64,000 nucleotides of DNA from Polaribacter irgensii 23-P (GTDB lineage Bacteria > Bacteroidota > Bacteroidia > Flavobacteriales > Flavobacteriaceae), in the NCBI RefSeq assembly GCF_000153225.1, contig NZ_CH724148.1, positions 1,299,538-1,363,537 of the forward strand, written 5' to 3'. Of the stretch, positions 32,325-44,260 are shown piece after piece. The notes under the pieces are model-generated. The model worked only from the letters and a program-made list of their open reading frames with translations. It did not search any database and had not been told where the DNA came from. The first letter of the stretch is position 1, and every line of letters starts with the position of its first letter. The position numbers and the translations under genes were made by a program.

Positions 32325-35300
32325 TTACATATTTCTGCGATATTGTCCGCCAACTTTAAACAACCCTTCGGTAATTTGTCCCAAAGAACACACCTTAGTA
32401 GCTTCCATTAGTTTGTCAAATAAGTTTTCATTTTGCACTGCAGCTTCTTGTAAAATTGCAATTTGCTGTGCTACTTTTTCAGGGTCTGCCTTGTTGAGGT
32501 TCTCTTTTGTTTGAATCTGGAATTGTTTTTCTTTTTCCGTTGCGCGAATAACCTCTGCAGGTTGCACCGTTGGGGATCCTTTAGAACTTAAAAACGTATT
32601 TACCCCAATAATGGGAAATTCACCGTTGTGTTTGAGAGTTTCGTAATACAAACTTTCTTCCTGAATTTTAGAACGCTGATACATGGTTTCCATGGCGCCT
32701 AAAACCCCGCCACGTTCTGTAATTCGATCGAATTCTAACAAGACAGCTTCTTCAACGAGATCTGTCAATTCTTCGATAATAAAAGCACCCTGAATTGGGT
32801 TTTCGTTTTTTGTCAATCCCAACTCTTTGTTGATAATTAATTGAATGGCCATAGCCCTTCTTACAGATTCTTCGGTAGGAGTTGTAATTGCTTCGTCGTA
32901 GGCATTTGTATGCAGAGAATTACAATTGTCATTAATAGCATATAAGGCTTGCAAGGTTGTTCGGATATCATTAAAATCAATTTCTTGTGCATGCAGTGAA
33001 CGTCCAGAAGTTTGGATGTGATATTTTAACATTTGTGCTCTCGCATTGGCACCGTATTTATGCTTCATTGCTTTTGCCCAAATCTTACGTGCAACACGCC
33101 CAATTACAGCGTATTCTGGGTCAATTCCGTTTGAAAAGAAGAATGATAAGTTGGGCCCAAATTTATTAATATCCATTCCACGACTTAAATAGTATTCTAC
33201 ATAAGTAAATCCATTAGAGAGTGTCAAGGCCAGTTGTGTAATTGGATTTGCACCCGCCTCTGCAATATGATATCCAGAAATGGAAACAGAATAAAAGTTT
33301 CGTACCTGCTTTTCAATAAAATACTCTTGCACATCTCCCATCAATCGCAAGGCAAATTCAGTGGAGAAAATACAGGTATTTTGTGCCTGGTCTTCTTTTA
33401 AGATGTCTGCTTGTACCGTTCCCCTCACTTGTGCCAACGTATCTTTTTTTATTTGTTGATAGATTTCAAAAGGTAAAATTAAATCTCCTGTAAGACCTAG
33501 TAATAGCAATCCCAAGCCATTGTTTCCCTCTGGTAGGTCTCCCTGATATACGGGTCTTTCGAGTCCTTTTGAATCATAGATTTCTTTAAACTTTGCTTCA
33601 ACTTGTTTTTCTAATTTATTTTTTAAAATGTATTTTTCGCAGTTCTGATCAATGGCAGCATTCATGAAGAATCCTAACAACATCGGTGCAGGCCCGTTAA
33701 TTGTCATAGAGACAGAGGTCATATGATGACTTAAGTCAAAACCCGAGTATAATTTTTTAGCATCGTCTAAACAGCAAATAGAAACTCCTGCATTTCCTAT
33801 TTTACCATAAACGTCAGGTCGGCGTCCAGGATCATTTCCATACAAAGTCACCGAGTCAAAGGCTGTTGAAAGACGTTTTGCATCCATTCCGAGACTTACA
33901 TAGTGAAACCTGCGATTTGTTCTTTCTGGTCCGCCTTCTCCAGCAAACATTCTTGTGGGATCTTCTCCGGTTCTTTTAAAGGGATAGAGTCCAGCTGCAT
34001 ATGGAAACTCTCCTGGAACATTTTCCTGTAAATTCCAACGTAACAAATCGCCCCAAGCGGTATACTTTGGTAAACTGATTTTGGGTATTTGAGATTGTGA
34101 TAAGGAGGTGCTATGTGTTTCAATATGAATCTCTTTATCTCGAACTTTAAAGGTATATGTTGGATCTTTGTATCGTTGTGCCTTTTCTTTCCAGTTTAAA
34201 ATAAGTGCCCAATTATAGGGGTCTAAATTTAATTTTACTTTTTCAAATTGTGCGAGCAATAATTTGACGAAGAAGAGCTGAGATGCTGCGTCATCTTCCG
34301 CTCCTGCTGCAGGATTTAAAGGCAACGTGTCTTTTATGGCATGGTGAAGAATCTCTTTTTCATCTAGGCCAGTTTTTGTTAATAAGGAGTTTTCGACAGT
34401 ATTAGACCATGCAGGATCTCCCAAGGATAAAATGGTTTGCTGAATGCCGTACAAGGTTTGTGCAACCACAACTTGGGCTTCAACAGTTTTGTCATAGGCC
34501 CTGTTGCTCTCTGCAATTTCAGAAAGATATCGCACTCTTGCAGGTGGAATTACAAATATTTTTTCAGACATTTCTTGCGTTATTTCCAAGGTAGAAATTA
34601 AAGCAGCTCCTGTTTTTTCTACTAATGTATCCATGATACTTTTGTACAAAGTATTCATTCCAGGATCATTAAATTGGGAGGCAATCGTGCCAAAAACTGG
34701 CAAATCGTCTTGATGAATGTGCCACAAATTATTATTGCGCATGTATTGTTTTTTAACATCTCGAACCGCATCTAAAGCACCTCTTTTGTCAAATTTATTT
34801 ACGGCTACCAAATCTGCAAAATCGAGCATGTCAATTTTCTCTAATTGGGTGGCGGCTCCAAATTCAGGTGTCATCACATACAAAGAAGTGTCAGAGTGCT
34901 CGATAATTTCTGTATCCGACTGTCCGATTCCGGAAGTTTCTAAAATAATCAAATCAAATTCGGCGGCCTTTAATACCTGCACGGCTTCATTTACATATTT
35001 AGACAGGGCCAAGTTTGATTGGCGGGTAGCTAGAGAGCGCATGTACACACGAGAATTATTAATAGCGTTCATGCGAATTCGATCTCCTAATAGGGCACCT
35101 CCAGTTTTTCTTTTTGAAGGGTCTACAGAAATTAAACCCACGGTTTTGTTAGGGAAGTCACTTAGAAACCGACGCACCAATTCATCTACCAATGAAGATT
35201 TTCCAGAACCACCAGTGCCCGTAATTCCCAAAACTGGTGTTTTAGAGTTTTTATTTTTTTTATGAATTTTAGCCAAAGTGGCTTTGGCAACTTCGGGAAA

Positions 35301-35825
35301 ATTTTCTGCTGAGGAAATAACTCTGGCAATGCTCCCAGCATCTTGATTTGCTAATTGCTTCATAGAAACATTTAAAGTGTCTCCTAGAGGAAAGTCTGAG
35401 ATCTGAACCAAATCGTTGATCATTCCTTGCAAGCCCAATTCTCGGCCGTCGTCAGGGGCATAGATTCTGGTAACGCCGTAGGTCATCAGCTCTTTTATCT
35501 CTTCTGGAAGAATAACGCCACCGCCACCACCAAAAATCTTTATGTGTCCAGCACCTTTTTCTTGCAGTAAATCGTACATATATTTAAAGTATTCAAGGTG
35601 TCCTCCTTGGTAAGAGGTAATGGCAATCGCATTTACATCCTCCTGAATGGCGCAATTGACCACCGCTTCTACACTTCTATCATGTCCCAAATGAATAACT
35701 TCCACACCGGTAGACTGAATGATTCTACGCATAATATTGATAGCAGCATCGTGGCCGTCAAATAGTGCTGCGGCAGTTACAATGCGCACTTTATAGGTGG
35801 GTTTATAAGATTTTACTTGTTCCAT
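32325..35825 (-). CDS. icmF: Fused isobutyryl-CoA mutase (IcmF)
   Basis: 1166 aa from the ATG at 35823-35825 ([12 protein letters not shown]). The frame from 35870 adds 15 residues. Three parts: a B12-binding domain (residues 1-135; [13 protein letters not shown], with H25 as the cobalt ligand, and GGGGG), a MeaB-like G-protein chaperone domain (about 190-430; P-loop [12 protein letters not shown], and DPSKRKTGG) and the mutase TIM barrel (about 560-1100; [38 protein letters not shown]). It interconverts isobutyryl-CoA and n-butyryl-CoA, or related acyl-CoA pairs, with its own chaperone for cofactor loading. Confidence 0.92.
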   Translation of the reverse strand: MEQVKSYKPTYKVRIVTAAALFDGHDAAINIMRRIIQSTGVEVIHLGHDRSVEAVVNCAIQEDVNAIAITSYQGGHLEYFKYMYDLLQEKGAGHIKIFGGGGGVILPEEIKELMTYGVTRIYAPDDGRELGLQGMINDLVQISDFPLGDTLNVSMKQLANQDAGSIARVISSAENFPEVAKATLAKIHKKNKNSKTPVLGITGTGGSGKSSLVDELVRRFLSDFPNKTVGLISVDPSKRKTGGALLGDRIRMNAINNSRVYMRSLATRQSNLALSKYVNEAVQVLKAAEFDLIILETSGIGQSDTEIIEHSDTSLYVMTPEFGAATQLEKIDMLDFADLVAVNKFDKRGALDAVRDVKKQYMRNNNLWHIHQDDLPVFGTIASQFNDPGMNTLYKSIMDTLVEKTGAALISTLEITQEMSEKIFVIPPARVRYLSEIAESNRAYDKTVEAQVVVAQTLYGIQQTILSLGDPAWSNTVENSLLTKTGLDEKEILHHAIKDTLPLNPAAGAEDDAASQLFFVKLLLAQFEKVKLNLDPYNWALILNWKEKAQRYKDPTYTFKVRDKEIHIETHSTSLSQSQIPKISLPKYTAWGDLLRWNLQENVPGEFPYAAGLYPFKRTGEDPTRMFAGEGGPERTNRRFHYVSLGMDAKRLSTAFDSVTLYGNDPGRRPDVYGKIGNAGVSICCLDDAKKLYSGFDLSHHMTSVSMTINGPAPMLLGFFMNAAIDQNCEKYILKNKLEKQVEAKFKEIYDSKGLERPVYQGDLPEGNNGLGLLLLGLTGDLILPFEIYQQIKKDTLAQVRGTVQADILKEDQAQNTCIFSTEFALRLMGDVQEYFIEKQVRNFYSVSISGYHIAEAGANPITQLALTLSNGFTYVEYYLSRGMDINKFGPNLSFFFSNGIDPEYAVIGRVARKIWAKAMKHKYGANARAQMLKYHIQTSGRSLHAQEIDFNDIRTTLQALYAINDNCNSLHTNAYDEAITTPTEESVRRAMAIQLIINKELGLTKNENPIQGAFIIEELTDLVEEAVLLEFDRITERGGVLGAMETMYQRSKIQEESLYYETLKHNGEFPIIGVNTFLSSKGSPTVQPAEVIRATEKEKQFQIQTKENLNKADPEKVAQQIAILQEAAVQNENLFDKLMEATKVCSLGQITEGLFKVGGQYRRNM

Positions 35826-35992
35826 TCGTAATAAAAGTTTGATTTTAGAACTGCAACTTACGAAAATCATAAAAATATATCCAATTATTTGTCATTTTAA
35901 AAATTAGAAGAAAATCACCCGTTTTGTTTTATTCTGTTTTGAGGACGGCATAATTGTTGGTATCTTTAATATATATTACTAAATCCATTATA

Positions 35993-36541
35993 ATGAAAAA
36001 TATAAAACTAGTTTTATTACTACTGTCCATTACTCTTTCTTCTTGCAGTGCGATCAAAGTGTCCACAGATTATGACAATAAAGTCGACTTTACAGTATAC
36101 AAAACCTTTGCTTTTTATAAAACAGGAATTGATAAGGCAGTAATTTCTGACTTAGATAAAAAAAGAATTTTAAAAGCTATTGAGTCAGAGCTTCTTCTTC
36201 TTGGGTTTATGAAATCTGAGAATCCAGACATATTGGTCAGTATTTTCACAAAGTCTAGAGAAAAAGTAAACGTCAATCAAAATAATAATTTCGGTTACGG
36301 ATATGGTTGGGGCTGGAATCCTTGGATGTTCAATGGTCTAAACAATAACAATGTAAATATTTCTCAATATACAGAGGGTACACTGTTCATAGACTTTATC
36401 GACAAAGAGAAAAAAGAGTTGGTTTGGCAAGGTGTTGGAACTGGGGCTTTGAAAGTTCAAAATAGAGAAAAGAAAGAAGTTCGAATCAAAGAATTTGTAA
36501 AGGAAATTATTGCGAGATTTCCGCCGGGAAGAAATAAATAA
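35993..36541 (+). CDS. DUF4136 lipoprotein
   Basis: 182 aa from ATG 35993. The signal peptide ends at lipobox SSC (about residue 18). Features: KVDFTVYKTFAFYKTGI, DLDKKRILKAIESELL (residues 50-65), a Gly/Asn/Trp-rich stretch NNFGYGYGWGWNPWMFNG (about 102-119), then LFIDFIDKEKKELVWQGVGTG. The domain is typical of periplasmic lipoproteins with an unknown partner. A strong terminator follows at 36548. Confidence 0.88.
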   Translation: MKNIKLVLLLLSITLSSCSAIKVSTDYDNKVDFTVYKTFAFYKTGIDKAVISDLDKKRILKAIESELLLLGFMKSENPDILVSIFTKSREKVNVNQNNNFGYGYGWGWNPWMFNGLNNNNVNISQYTEGTLFIDFIDKEKKELVWQGVGTGALKVQNREKKEVRIKEFVKEIIARFPPGRNK

Positions 36542-36547
36542 ATTTTT

Positions 36548-36576
36548 AAAAAGCGCTCTATTGAGCGCTTTTTTTA
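36548..36576 (+). terminator. Terminator after the DUF4136 gene
   Basis: AAAAAGCGCTC and GAGCGCTTTTT with TATT loop, then T-run. Confidence 0.92.
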
Positions 36577-36601
36577 TGCTCGAATATATTATTTTTGTTC
36601 A

Positions 36602-36766
36602 ATGCACAATAAAAGAATACCATTATTAGAAGGCGATTATTACGAAACTGTAGAAGGGTACAGAGTTTTTACAGCCCAGTTTCATTTAAGAAGAGGGTAT
36701 TGTTGTAAAAATGGATGCAAGCACTGTCCTTATGGTTACGATAAAAAGACAGATACTTTTAAATAA
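36602..36766 (+). CDS. DUF5522-like small protein
   Basis: 54 aa (ATG 36602, TAA 36764-36766). MHNKRIPLLEGDYYETVEGY, VFTAQFHLRRGYCCKNGCKH and CPYGYDKK match the Bacteroidota DUF5522 family; the CCKNGCKHCP cluster (residues 34-43) suggests metal or thiol chemistry. It is too short to give a function. Confidence 0.85.
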   Translation: MHNKRIPLLEGDYYETVEGYRVFTAQFHLRRGYCCKNGCKHCPYGYDKKTDTFK

Positions 36767-37036
36767 AGAAAATTTGTTAAAATGAAAACTTCAAGAAGAA
36801 GTATGCAATATGCTCCTTTTATTTTTTGTAATCTTGAGAAAAGTGCCCTGTGAGCTTGTTCTTTTTATAATTGACGAACAGACTTAGCTTGGTTATAGTG
36901 GTAAATTCAGGTTTACAGCGAGTTATGAAAATTTGATGGCATTGTTTTTTTTCCTTTGTAGAGCTTTAGTATGGGTGTTTATTTTGTTTGCTAAACTTGA
37001 AGGGCCTTTATTTGAGGGATAAAATTGCTAAATATT

Positions 37037-38407
37037 ATGAGATTTTTTTTAGGTTCGTTTTTTTTATTTATTAATTTGCTTTGTGCCGCACAAACAATGG
37101 ACGACAACTCCACGGGAAGCGCTACCATTTCAAGTTGGTTTGGCGACAATTGTGGTATAGACACTTCTTTTTCAAACGAATTTAAAACAGCTGTTAATAC
37201 TTCTGAAACCGTATTAAAATACGCAGATACGGGAGGTGATTATGCGAATATAAGATTTGATGTTCCTGTAAATTTTGATTTATCAGAGAAACATATATTC
37301 ACATTGAAACTGTACATCCCTTCAAACGGTCTTTCAGGGAAAGAAGCGAATCAGATTTCTTTGAAATTGCAAGATGCTACCGATGCAGCTCCCTGGCGTA
37401 AACAAAGTGAAATTATAAAAACGGTGACTTTAGACGAATGGCAAACGATACACTTTGATTTTGAGAACGACACGCACGTCAATTTAGATTCACATTCAAT
37501 AAATCCAATTTTAAGAAAAGATTTCAATAGAATCGTGCTTCAGATTAATGGAGAAAATAATAAGAGTGCGGTGCTGGCTTATATCGACGATTTTTTATAT
37601 GGCGGGTTCTTAATAAGCGGTTCTGTGTTTGATACTTTGGTCTGGTCAGATGAATTTAATGAGAATGGAGCCATTGCATCAGAGAAATGGTTTCAGCAAA
37701 CACGGCCTATAATAGACGGGCAAATTTGGGCAAATGATGAGATTCAACACTATACTGCAAGACAAGCAAATTCTTATGTAAGTGATGGAAGTTTAAAAAT
37801 TTTAGCGAAGAAGGAAAGGTATACGGATGACAATAAGGTAACAAAAGAATACACTTCGGCGAGACTAAATTCAAAATTTGCTTTTACGTACGGTAAAGTG
37901 GATATTCGAGCAAAAATGCCTTTTGGCGTAGGAACGTTTCCTGCACTCTGGTTGTTAGGTCAAAATATTACTGAAATTGGCGGGTATTGGCATACTGATT
38001 TCGGAACCACAGCGTGGCCAGACTGCGGAGAAATTGATCTGATTGAGCACTGGGGAGACAACCAAGATTTTGTACAAAGTGCCATGCACAACCGTTCTAG
38101 TTTTGGAAGTACTGTGAATAAAGGAGGTAGAGGGATTCGCAATGCATCTTCAGAATTTCATATGTATAGTTTGGAATGGAGTGCGGATAAAATGATCTTT
38201 AGTGTTGACGGAATTGTGCATTACACCTACAATCCTGAAAATAAAGACATTGAAAATTGGCCCTATGATGCACCCCAATACCTGTTACTTAATCTTGCGA
38301 TTCTTCCAAATATAACTCCAGAATTTACAGAAAGTGCAATGGAGATAGATTACGTGCGAGTATACCAGAAAGCAACGCTACCAGTTTTTAAAGTTGGTTT
38401 AAATTAA
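37037..38407 (+). CDS. Family 16 glycoside hydrolase with N-terminal beta-sandwich
   Basis: 456 aa. The ATG at 37037 is favoured over a TTG at 37025. A signal peptide (about 1-19) is followed by a carbohydrate-binding-like beta-sandwich (about 20-185) and a GH16 catalytic domain (about 200-450) with WSDEFNENG, SARLNSKFAFTYGKVDIRAK and the EIDLIEHWG catalytic loop (E-x-D-x-x-E; nucleophile and acid/base Glu). These enzymes cut beta-1,3/1,4-glucans, such as laminarin, or related marine polysaccharides. It is placed 1.1 kb upstream of a SusC/SusD pair, so it probably belongs to that locus. Confidence 0.9.
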   Translation: MRFFLGSFFLFINLLCAAQTMDDNSTGSATISSWFGDNCGIDTSFSNEFKTAVNTSETVLKYADTGGDYANIRFDVPVNFDLSEKHIFTLKLYIPSNGLSGKEANQISLKLQDATDAAPWRKQSEIIKTVTLDEWQTIHFDFENDTHVNLDSHSINPILRKDFNRIVLQINGENNKSAVLAYIDDFLYGGFLISGSVFDTLVWSDEFNENGAIASEKWFQQTRPIIDGQIWANDEIQHYTARQANSYVSDGSLKILAKKERYTDDNKVTKEYTSARLNSKFAFTYGKVDIRAKMPFGVGTFPALWLLGQNITEIGGYWHTDFGTTAWPDCGEIDLIEHWGDNQDFVQSAMHNRSSFGSTVNKGGRGIRNASSEFHMYSLEWSADKMIFSVDGIVHYTYNPENKDIENWPYDAPQYLLLNLAILPNITPEFTESAMEIDYVRVYQKATLPVFKVGLN

Positions 38408-38659
38408 ATGCAAGTATATCCCGGTTCTTAAATAAAACAATCTACAGATATGCTTAAAAGCATTGATTAGGTGGAAAACAGAACTATTATCGTCATGATG
38501 ATGTTATTGGAAATCAGCTGTGTATCGTAAAATATGCATTTTTTAGGATGTATTAATTTTATCTAACAGTATGCTCTTTTAAAAGTAGAAAGGAATCGTA
38601 ATTCTTTGCTGTAATTTATAATATAAAGTATTCTAAATTTCCTCTAAAATACACGCCAT

Positions 38660-38716
38660 TTCCTGCTGCAAATGCAGCTTTTTCTGCAAAATCTTTATTT
38701 TTAGAAGCGTAAATTT
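38660..38716 (-). pseudogene. Remnant of the pyrF 3' end
   Basis: About 53 bp (38662-38714) matches pyrF positions 44353-44405 with one mismatch, covering the codons for AFAAGV-type sequence near the C-terminus; homology fades on both sides. Confidence 0.85.
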
Positions 38717-38898
38717 TGCTTTAAGAAGAATTACAAGGAGTAGAAAAAGGTAGATGTACATTAGGAAATGGTATTTAAGTAAGTTGAGGCGTATTGGTTT
38801 TAAGGAGGGCTACAGAAGCTAAAGTAAAACAGCAATGTTAATTTTCTCAAGGCAATGAAATAAATTTATTTTAACAGTAAAGAGCAAATTCTTTTAGG

Positions 38899-38930
<32 letters not shown>

Positions 38931-39482
38931 TTTATATTTTTCACTTTAAAAAACACACATTGGGTTAATCACTTGTAATGTAGAATTTTCAAGCTAAAAA
39001 GAGTGTAGACGAAGGTTAGAATAATTTAATTTTTTGCCTTCCACCCAATTTCTCTTTCAAATAAGTACGATGCTAATTTTATAATTATAGTACCACACAC
39101 TTTTAAAAAAAAAATACGAAGATTATATTTGAAGAGGTAGGACTTTAATTTTATTTTATTAGTTCTCGAAGGGCAAGCTTTAAAAGAGAAACAAATTGAT
39201 GCTTAAATGATCGCTCTTACAAAATACAATCATTTTTTTATGCAAGGTGATTGATGATTTTCATTTGGTTTTTAGTTTCTTCAATTTATAAAATTAAAGG
39301 ATACTTTCCACTATTTTGTAGTTTGCTTTTTGATGTTTTTAAAGAAATACTTTACTAATAAAATATTATTAGTATGTGAGCGAACAATAAAATCACTTTC
39401 GAAATACAATTTAATGTTAATTTTTTATTTCTTTTAAAGTTTAATCACCATTTTTGTTAAAACTAATTCAAATAAATTAAAA

Positions 39483-42400
39483 ATGAGGAAAATATTGAAA
39501 GGAATGTTAACGCTCTTTTTAGCGTTTATTGTGCAGCTTGCGATTGCTCAAGAAAAAACGGTTACCGGTACTATTTCAGATTCGTCAGGATCTTTGCCTG
39601 GTGTGAGTGTTTTGGTGAAGGGAACCAAGGTCGGTTCAGAAACTGATTTTAGTGGAAAATACTCAATATCTGCAAAAAAAGGAGATGTTTTGATTTTTCG
39701 TTATCTAGGATATAAAGTGGTTGAAAAGGTAATAGGTAATTCTAATCTTGTGAACGTTCTTTTAGAACAAAAGATTGATTCGTTAGACGAGGTTATTGTA
39801 ATTGCCTACGGTACAACTACTAAAGAAGCTTTTACAGGTTCAGCAAGTGTCATTACCACGGCAGATTTAGCGTTAAGAAATGTTACTTCTCCTATTGCGG
39901 CAATTGAAGGAAAGGCAACAGGAGTGCAGTTTACGTCCGCTTCGGGTCAACCAGGTTCATCTCCAGGAATTATAATTAGAGGTGTGGGTACGTTAAATGG
40001 TTCATCTGATCCCTTGTACATTGTTGATGGAATGCAATATGAGGGCGCACTAAATACAATAAATCAAAATGATATCGCTTCTTTAACAATTTTAAAAGGA
40101 GGTGCTTCTACTTCACTATATGGTGCGCGTGCAGCAAATGGTGTAGTGCTTATTACAACTAAGTCTGGAGTAAAAGGGAAAACAAGAGTAAATATCTCCA
40201 GTCAATTTGGTATGGTTACTAGAGGGGTTTCAGCATATGATTATGTAAACCCAGGGGAGTACTATGAATTAATGTGGGAAGGTTATAAGAACTCTTTATC
40301 TGGCTCAGATACGGCAGCGCAAGCTTCGGCAGGAATATACAGTCGTTTAGGATACAATCCGTTCAATGTACCAAATGATCAAATTGTAGGCACAGATGGT
40401 CAATTGAATCCGAATGCTAAAGTTATTTATAAAAGCCTAGACTGGTATGATGCTTTGGATCAAGTTGGTGCAAGATCGAATCATTCGGTGAGTATTGCTT
40501 CTGGAGGAGATAATCATAAAGTATTTTTTTCAACCTCTTATTTAGAAGAGGAAGGATATGTAATAACCTCTAAATTTGACCGTCTTACAACTCGTATAAA
40601 TGCTGATTTTGATGTGAATAAATGGTTGTCTCTGGGAGGAAGTGCAAACATCTCTATTTCAGAATCTAAAGGACCACCGTCAAGAGGAGGAAGTATTGCC
40701 AATCCTTTTGGATTTGCGAAGAATATGGGTTCTATATATCCTGTTTACATGAACGATTTGGAAGGTAACTTAATTCTAGACGCTTCTGGAAACCCTATTT
40801 ATGATGTAGGTGAAGGGGATTTTTCCTTAAACCAAGGTTCAAGACCTAACAACCCAGGACGTCATGCAATAGCGGAAGCTATTTTAAATGATGAATTGAA
40901 TAGAGATAATACGTACGGTTTTAGATATTACGCAGCTTTTGAAATTATGGAAGGTTTGAATCTTAGATTGAACTATGGTAGAGATATTAATGAAGGAATT
41001 AATAAAAGCTATGAAAACCCGATTGTAGGAGACGGACAGCCAACCGCAAGATACGGAGAAACAAGGTTTAGAAGAGACGTACAAAATATTTCTCAAGTTT
41101 TAACGTATTCAAAGTCTTTCAATGATGTTCATAATTTTGATCTTACCCTAGGACATGAAAGCTATGACAGAGCTTTTTCGAGCAATAACGGTTTGTCAAC
41201 AACAGAAACAGCGTCAGGTATTTACGAATTCGATAATTTTGCAATTCCAGTAAGAGTAGGTGGTTCCAGTACTAAAAAAACAGTAGAAGGGTATTTTGGA
41301 AGGTTAAATTATAATTTTGATAATAAATATTATATCAGTGGTTCTGCAAGAAGGGATGCTTCATCTGTTTTTAGTACAGACGCAAGGTGGGGTACTTTTT
41401 ATTCAGTAGGTGCTTCTTGGAGGTTAGATCAAGAAGATTTCATAAAGAATGTTCCTTTCGTAAATCGTCTTAAATTAAGAGCTTCTTACGGTCAAGTTGG
41501 GAATGATAACTTAGGCAACTTCTTTATTTCTCAGCCAGTATATACAATAACTTCGAATGCAGGAGCGCCAGCATTAGCCTTGTCTAATCTTGGAAATAAT
41601 GAATTAACTTGGGAAACTGTAGGAAGTTATGATGTCGCTTTAGAGTTTTCTTTATTTAATAATTTCTTAGAAGGTTCTGTAGAATACTACAAAAAAAATT
41701 CAACGGATTTACTCTATAATTTGCCTATTCCGTTAAGTAACGGAATTAATACAGCACCATTTAATACAGGGGATATTTTTAACTCTGGAGTGGAGCTTGG
41801 TTTAACAGGTCACTTAATTAATAATAAGGATTTTAAATGGGACTTGACTTTGCAGGGATCTACTTTTAAAAATGAAATTACAGATTTACCAGATCCTTTT
41901 GTTAGCGGTTCAAAAAGATGGGAAGAAGGAAGATCTAGATATGACTTCTTTATTTTTCAGTCTGCCGGTGTAGACCCAGCGAACGGTGATGCTTTATATT
42001 TCAAATATAAAGATAATGAAGATGGTAAAAGAGTGCCCGTTTTAGATGCAGAAGGAGTTCATGAAACAACGAACGACTGGCAGGATGCGGAGAGAGCTTA
42101 TGCGGATGCAAGTACAATTCCTGATATTTTAGGTTCTGTTTCTAATAATTTTAGTTATAAAGGCTTTACGCTAGATTTATTGTTTACCTACGGTATTGGA
42201 GGTGACTTTTTAGATAATGGATATTCTGCAATGATGCACTCAGGATCTTTCGGTGACTCTTATCATCCAAATGCATTAAATGCATGGAAACAACCAGGAG
42301 ACATCACAGATGTTCCTCGATTAGAGGTTGGAAATACGGAACAAGTGCAAACACAATCTACAAGGTTTTTAACAGATGCTTCTTTTTTAGCTCTTAAAAA

Positions 42401-42605
42401 TGCAAATATTGGGTATACGTTTGACGAAACCGTGTCTGATAAACTTGGCGTAAAGACGCTTAAACTTTATGTTGCAGGAGAAAACTTATTCTTGAAAAGT
42501 AAAAGAACAGGTTTAGATCCTCAATATAATTTAGCAGGTACTGGATCTGGGAATGATTATAATCCATCAAGAATTATAACTTTTGGTTTAAATGTGTCTT
42601 TTTAA
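39483..42605 (+). CDS. SusC/RagA family TonB-dependent transporter
   Basis: 1040 aa, with signal peptide (1-22), carboxypeptidase-D regulatory-like domain (about 25-95; TVTGTISDSSGSLPGVSVLV), plug (about 110-230; EVIVIAYGTTTKEAFTGSAS and GTLNGSSDPLYIVDGMQYEG, SLTILKGGASTSLYGARAAN) and a 22-strand type beta-barrel ending in the terminal Phe (FGLNVSF). It imports oligosaccharides captured by the SusD partner 25 bp downstream, powered by TonB. The GH16 gene upstream indicates glucan-type substrates. Confidence 0.95.
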   Translation: MRKILKGMLTLFLAFIVQLAIAQEKTVTGTISDSSGSLPGVSVLVKGTKVGSETDFSGKYSISAKKGDVLIFRYLGYKVVEKVIGNSNLVNVLLEQKIDSLDEVIVIAYGTTTKEAFTGSASVITTADLALRNVTSPIAAIEGKATGVQFTSASGQPGSSPGIIIRGVGTLNGSSDPLYIVDGMQYEGALNTINQNDIASLTILKGGASTSLYGARAANGVVLITTKSGVKGKTRVNISSQFGMVTRGVSAYDYVNPGEYYELMWEGYKNSLSGSDTAAQASAGIYSRLGYNPFNVPNDQIVGTDGQLNPNAKVIYKSLDWYDALDQVGARSNHSVSIASGGDNHKVFFSTSYLEEEGYVITSKFDRLTTRINADFDVNKWLSLGGSANISISESKGPPSRGGSIANPFGFAKNMGSIYPVYMNDLEGNLILDASGNPIYDVGEGDFSLNQGSRPNNPGRHAIAEAILNDELNRDNTYGFRYYAAFEIMEGLNLRLNYGRDINEGINKSYENPIVGDGQPTARYGETRFRRDVQNISQVLTYSKSFNDVHNFDLTLGHESYDRAFSSNNGLSTTETASGIYEFDNFAIPVRVGGSSTKKTVEGYFGRLNYNFDNKYYISGSARRDASSVFSTDARWGTFYSVGASWRLDQEDFIKNVPFVNRLKLRASYGQVGNDNLGNFFISQPVYTITSNAGAPALALSNLGNNELTWETVGSYDVALEFSLFNNFLEGSVEYYKKNSTDLLYNLPIPLSNGINTAPFNTGDIFNSGVELGLTGHLINNKDFKWDLTLQGSTFKNEITDLPDPFVSGSKRWEEGRSRYDFFIFQSAGVDPANGDALYFKYKDNEDGKRVPVLDAEGVHETTNDWQDAERAYADASTIPDILGSVSNNFSYKGFTLDLLFTYGIGGDFLDNGYSAMMHSGSFGDSYHPNALNAWKQPGDITDVPRLEVGNTEQVQTQSTRFLTDASFLALKNANIGYTFDETVSDKLGVKTLKLYVAGENLFLKSKRTGLDPQYNLAGTGSGNDYNPSRIITFGLNVSF

Positions 42606-42630
42606 TTAATAAAAATAAAATATAACAATC

Positions 42631-44247
42631 ATGTTAAAAAAAATAAGTTTATTGCTCTTTGTGGTTTTGACAATCACGATGACATCCTGTAACGAGGATT
42701 TTTTAGAAACGAAACCAACCGATGCGATTGCTGCTGCTGATGCTTTGTCAACTCCAGCGAATATGGCTTTAGTTTTAAATGGTCTTCACAGATTAATGTA
42801 TGCCCAGACGAGTATCATTCCAGGAGGTAGTAGTAGTAGAGCAGGAATGCAGTATTGGATTCCGATGTTCGATGTATTATCCGGTGATTTAATTCATTCT
42901 GCGCCAGCAAATGGATGGATGACCGCTGAATTACAATGGAATACTCATACTTTAGAGACAAGCACTACCGTTGAACAGTTATGGTATCAGAGATATCATT
43001 TCATTGCAAGCTGTAATGCTATTATTAATAAAGTTGAGGATGAAGGCTTAACAAAAGATGCAGATATGAATAATATCTTGGGACAAGCACATGCGTATAG
43101 AGCTTGGGCATACCATTCATTGGTTTCAACATATGCAAAAGGATACCTTATTGGAAATCCTATTACAGATGCTGGAGTTCCATTATTGTATGAAACAGAA
43201 GCGCCTTATACAAGTGCGCCGAGATCTACAGTTCAAGTAATTTATGATCAAGTAAATGCGGATCTTGCGCAGTCAATTGAATATTTTAAAAATGCTTCGT
43301 CAAGAGAAGATAAATCACAATTAAATTTGAATGCTGCTTACGGAATTAAAGCAAGAGTAGCGCTGTCTGAAGGGAATTGGGCAGCTGCCGCAGACGCAGC
43401 TGTAAAGGCCCGCGCAGGGTATGAGCTTATAAACGAAGCAGCATGGAAATCTGGCTTCAATACAACTGACCTATCTGAAGTTATTTGGGGCGGAAGAGTA
43501 ATTCCATCTGAAACTACTTTCTTCCGTTCTTATTTCTATTATATTTCTCCTACTTTTCAAGGAAGTCAAAATAGAGGCAATCCAAAATTGATAAGTTCAG
43601 AAGTTTACAATTTAATTCCCAATTCAGATTACAGAGCTGATTTGTTTTTATCTTTGGCACCGAACACAAATGGATCGGCATCTAATGGTAAAGGTGGTAG
43701 TTATTTAACCGATCCTAATTACGATGATGAGGCATCTTTCGATGCTGCTAAAGCAGCAATAATAAGTGAATGGGGCGTAACGAGCAGACATAATACACAC
43801 CCGTTTATGCATGTAAAGTTTAGAAATAAAAATCCAGGAACAATCGATCCTGATGATGTTATTTATATGAGAGCCTCGGAAATGTATTTAATAGAAGCGG
43901 AAGCTGAAGCAATGATGGAGGATATAGCAGGTGCACAAAATGCATTAAAACCGTTAGGAGAGGAAAGAGATAATGCATATGACGTTACCATTTATAATAC
44001 CAAAGAATTACTAATGGGGCATATTAAATTTCAAAGACGTCTCGAGTTATATGGAGAAGGTTTTAGTTGGCACGACCACATTCGTTGGGATGAAGGTATT
44101 GACTTAACAAATTCTGGGGCTTCTTTAGAGCTGTATCAAGACGGATTTATACAAGCGAAACCATCTATTAATAATGATTGGATTTGGAAAATTCCTCAAG
44201 CGGAAATAAATGCAAATCCCAATTTGACTCAAGCAGATCAAAATTAG
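42631..44247 (+). CDS. SusD/RagB family glycan-binding lipoprotein
   Basis: 538 aa. Lipoprotein signal with lipobox Cys at residue 20 (TMTSC), then the SusD TPR-like fold: FLETKPTDAIAAADALST, QAHAYRAWAYHSLVSTY (about 149-165), AAYGIKARVALSEGNWAAAA (about 233-252), and a C-terminal RRLELYGEGFSWHDHIRW. It holds the oligosaccharide over the SusC pore. Confidence 0.95.
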   Translation: MLKKISLLLFVVLTITMTSCNEDFLETKPTDAIAAADALSTPANMALVLNGLHRLMYAQTSIIPGGSSSRAGMQYWIPMFDVLSGDLIHSAPANGWMTAELQWNTHTLETSTTVEQLWYQRYHFIASCNAIINKVEDEGLTKDADMNNILGQAHAYRAWAYHSLVSTYAKGYLIGNPITDAGVPLLYETEAPYTSAPRSTVQVIYDQVNADLAQSIEYFKNASSREDKSQLNLNAAYGIKARVALSEGNWAAAADAAVKARAGYELINEAAWKSGFNTTDLSEVIWGGRVIPSETTFFRSYFYYISPTFQGSQNRGNPKLISSEVYNLIPNSDYRADLFLSLAPNTNGSASNGKGGSYLTDPNYDDEASFDAAKAAIISEWGVTSRHNTHPFMHVKFRNKNPGTIDPDDVIYMRASEMYLIEAEAEAMMEDIAGAQNALKPLGEERDNAYDVTIYNTKELLMGHIKFQRRLELYGEGFSWHDHIRWDEGIDLTNSGASLELYQDGFIQAKPSINNDWIWKIPQAEINANPNLTQADQN

Positions 44248-44260
44248 AAAAAGTCCCTAT

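Noticed and set aside
32325..35825. icmF as separate mutase and chaperone genes
   Set aside because: One uninterrupted frame carries the B12, G-protein and mutase domains in the known IcmF order.
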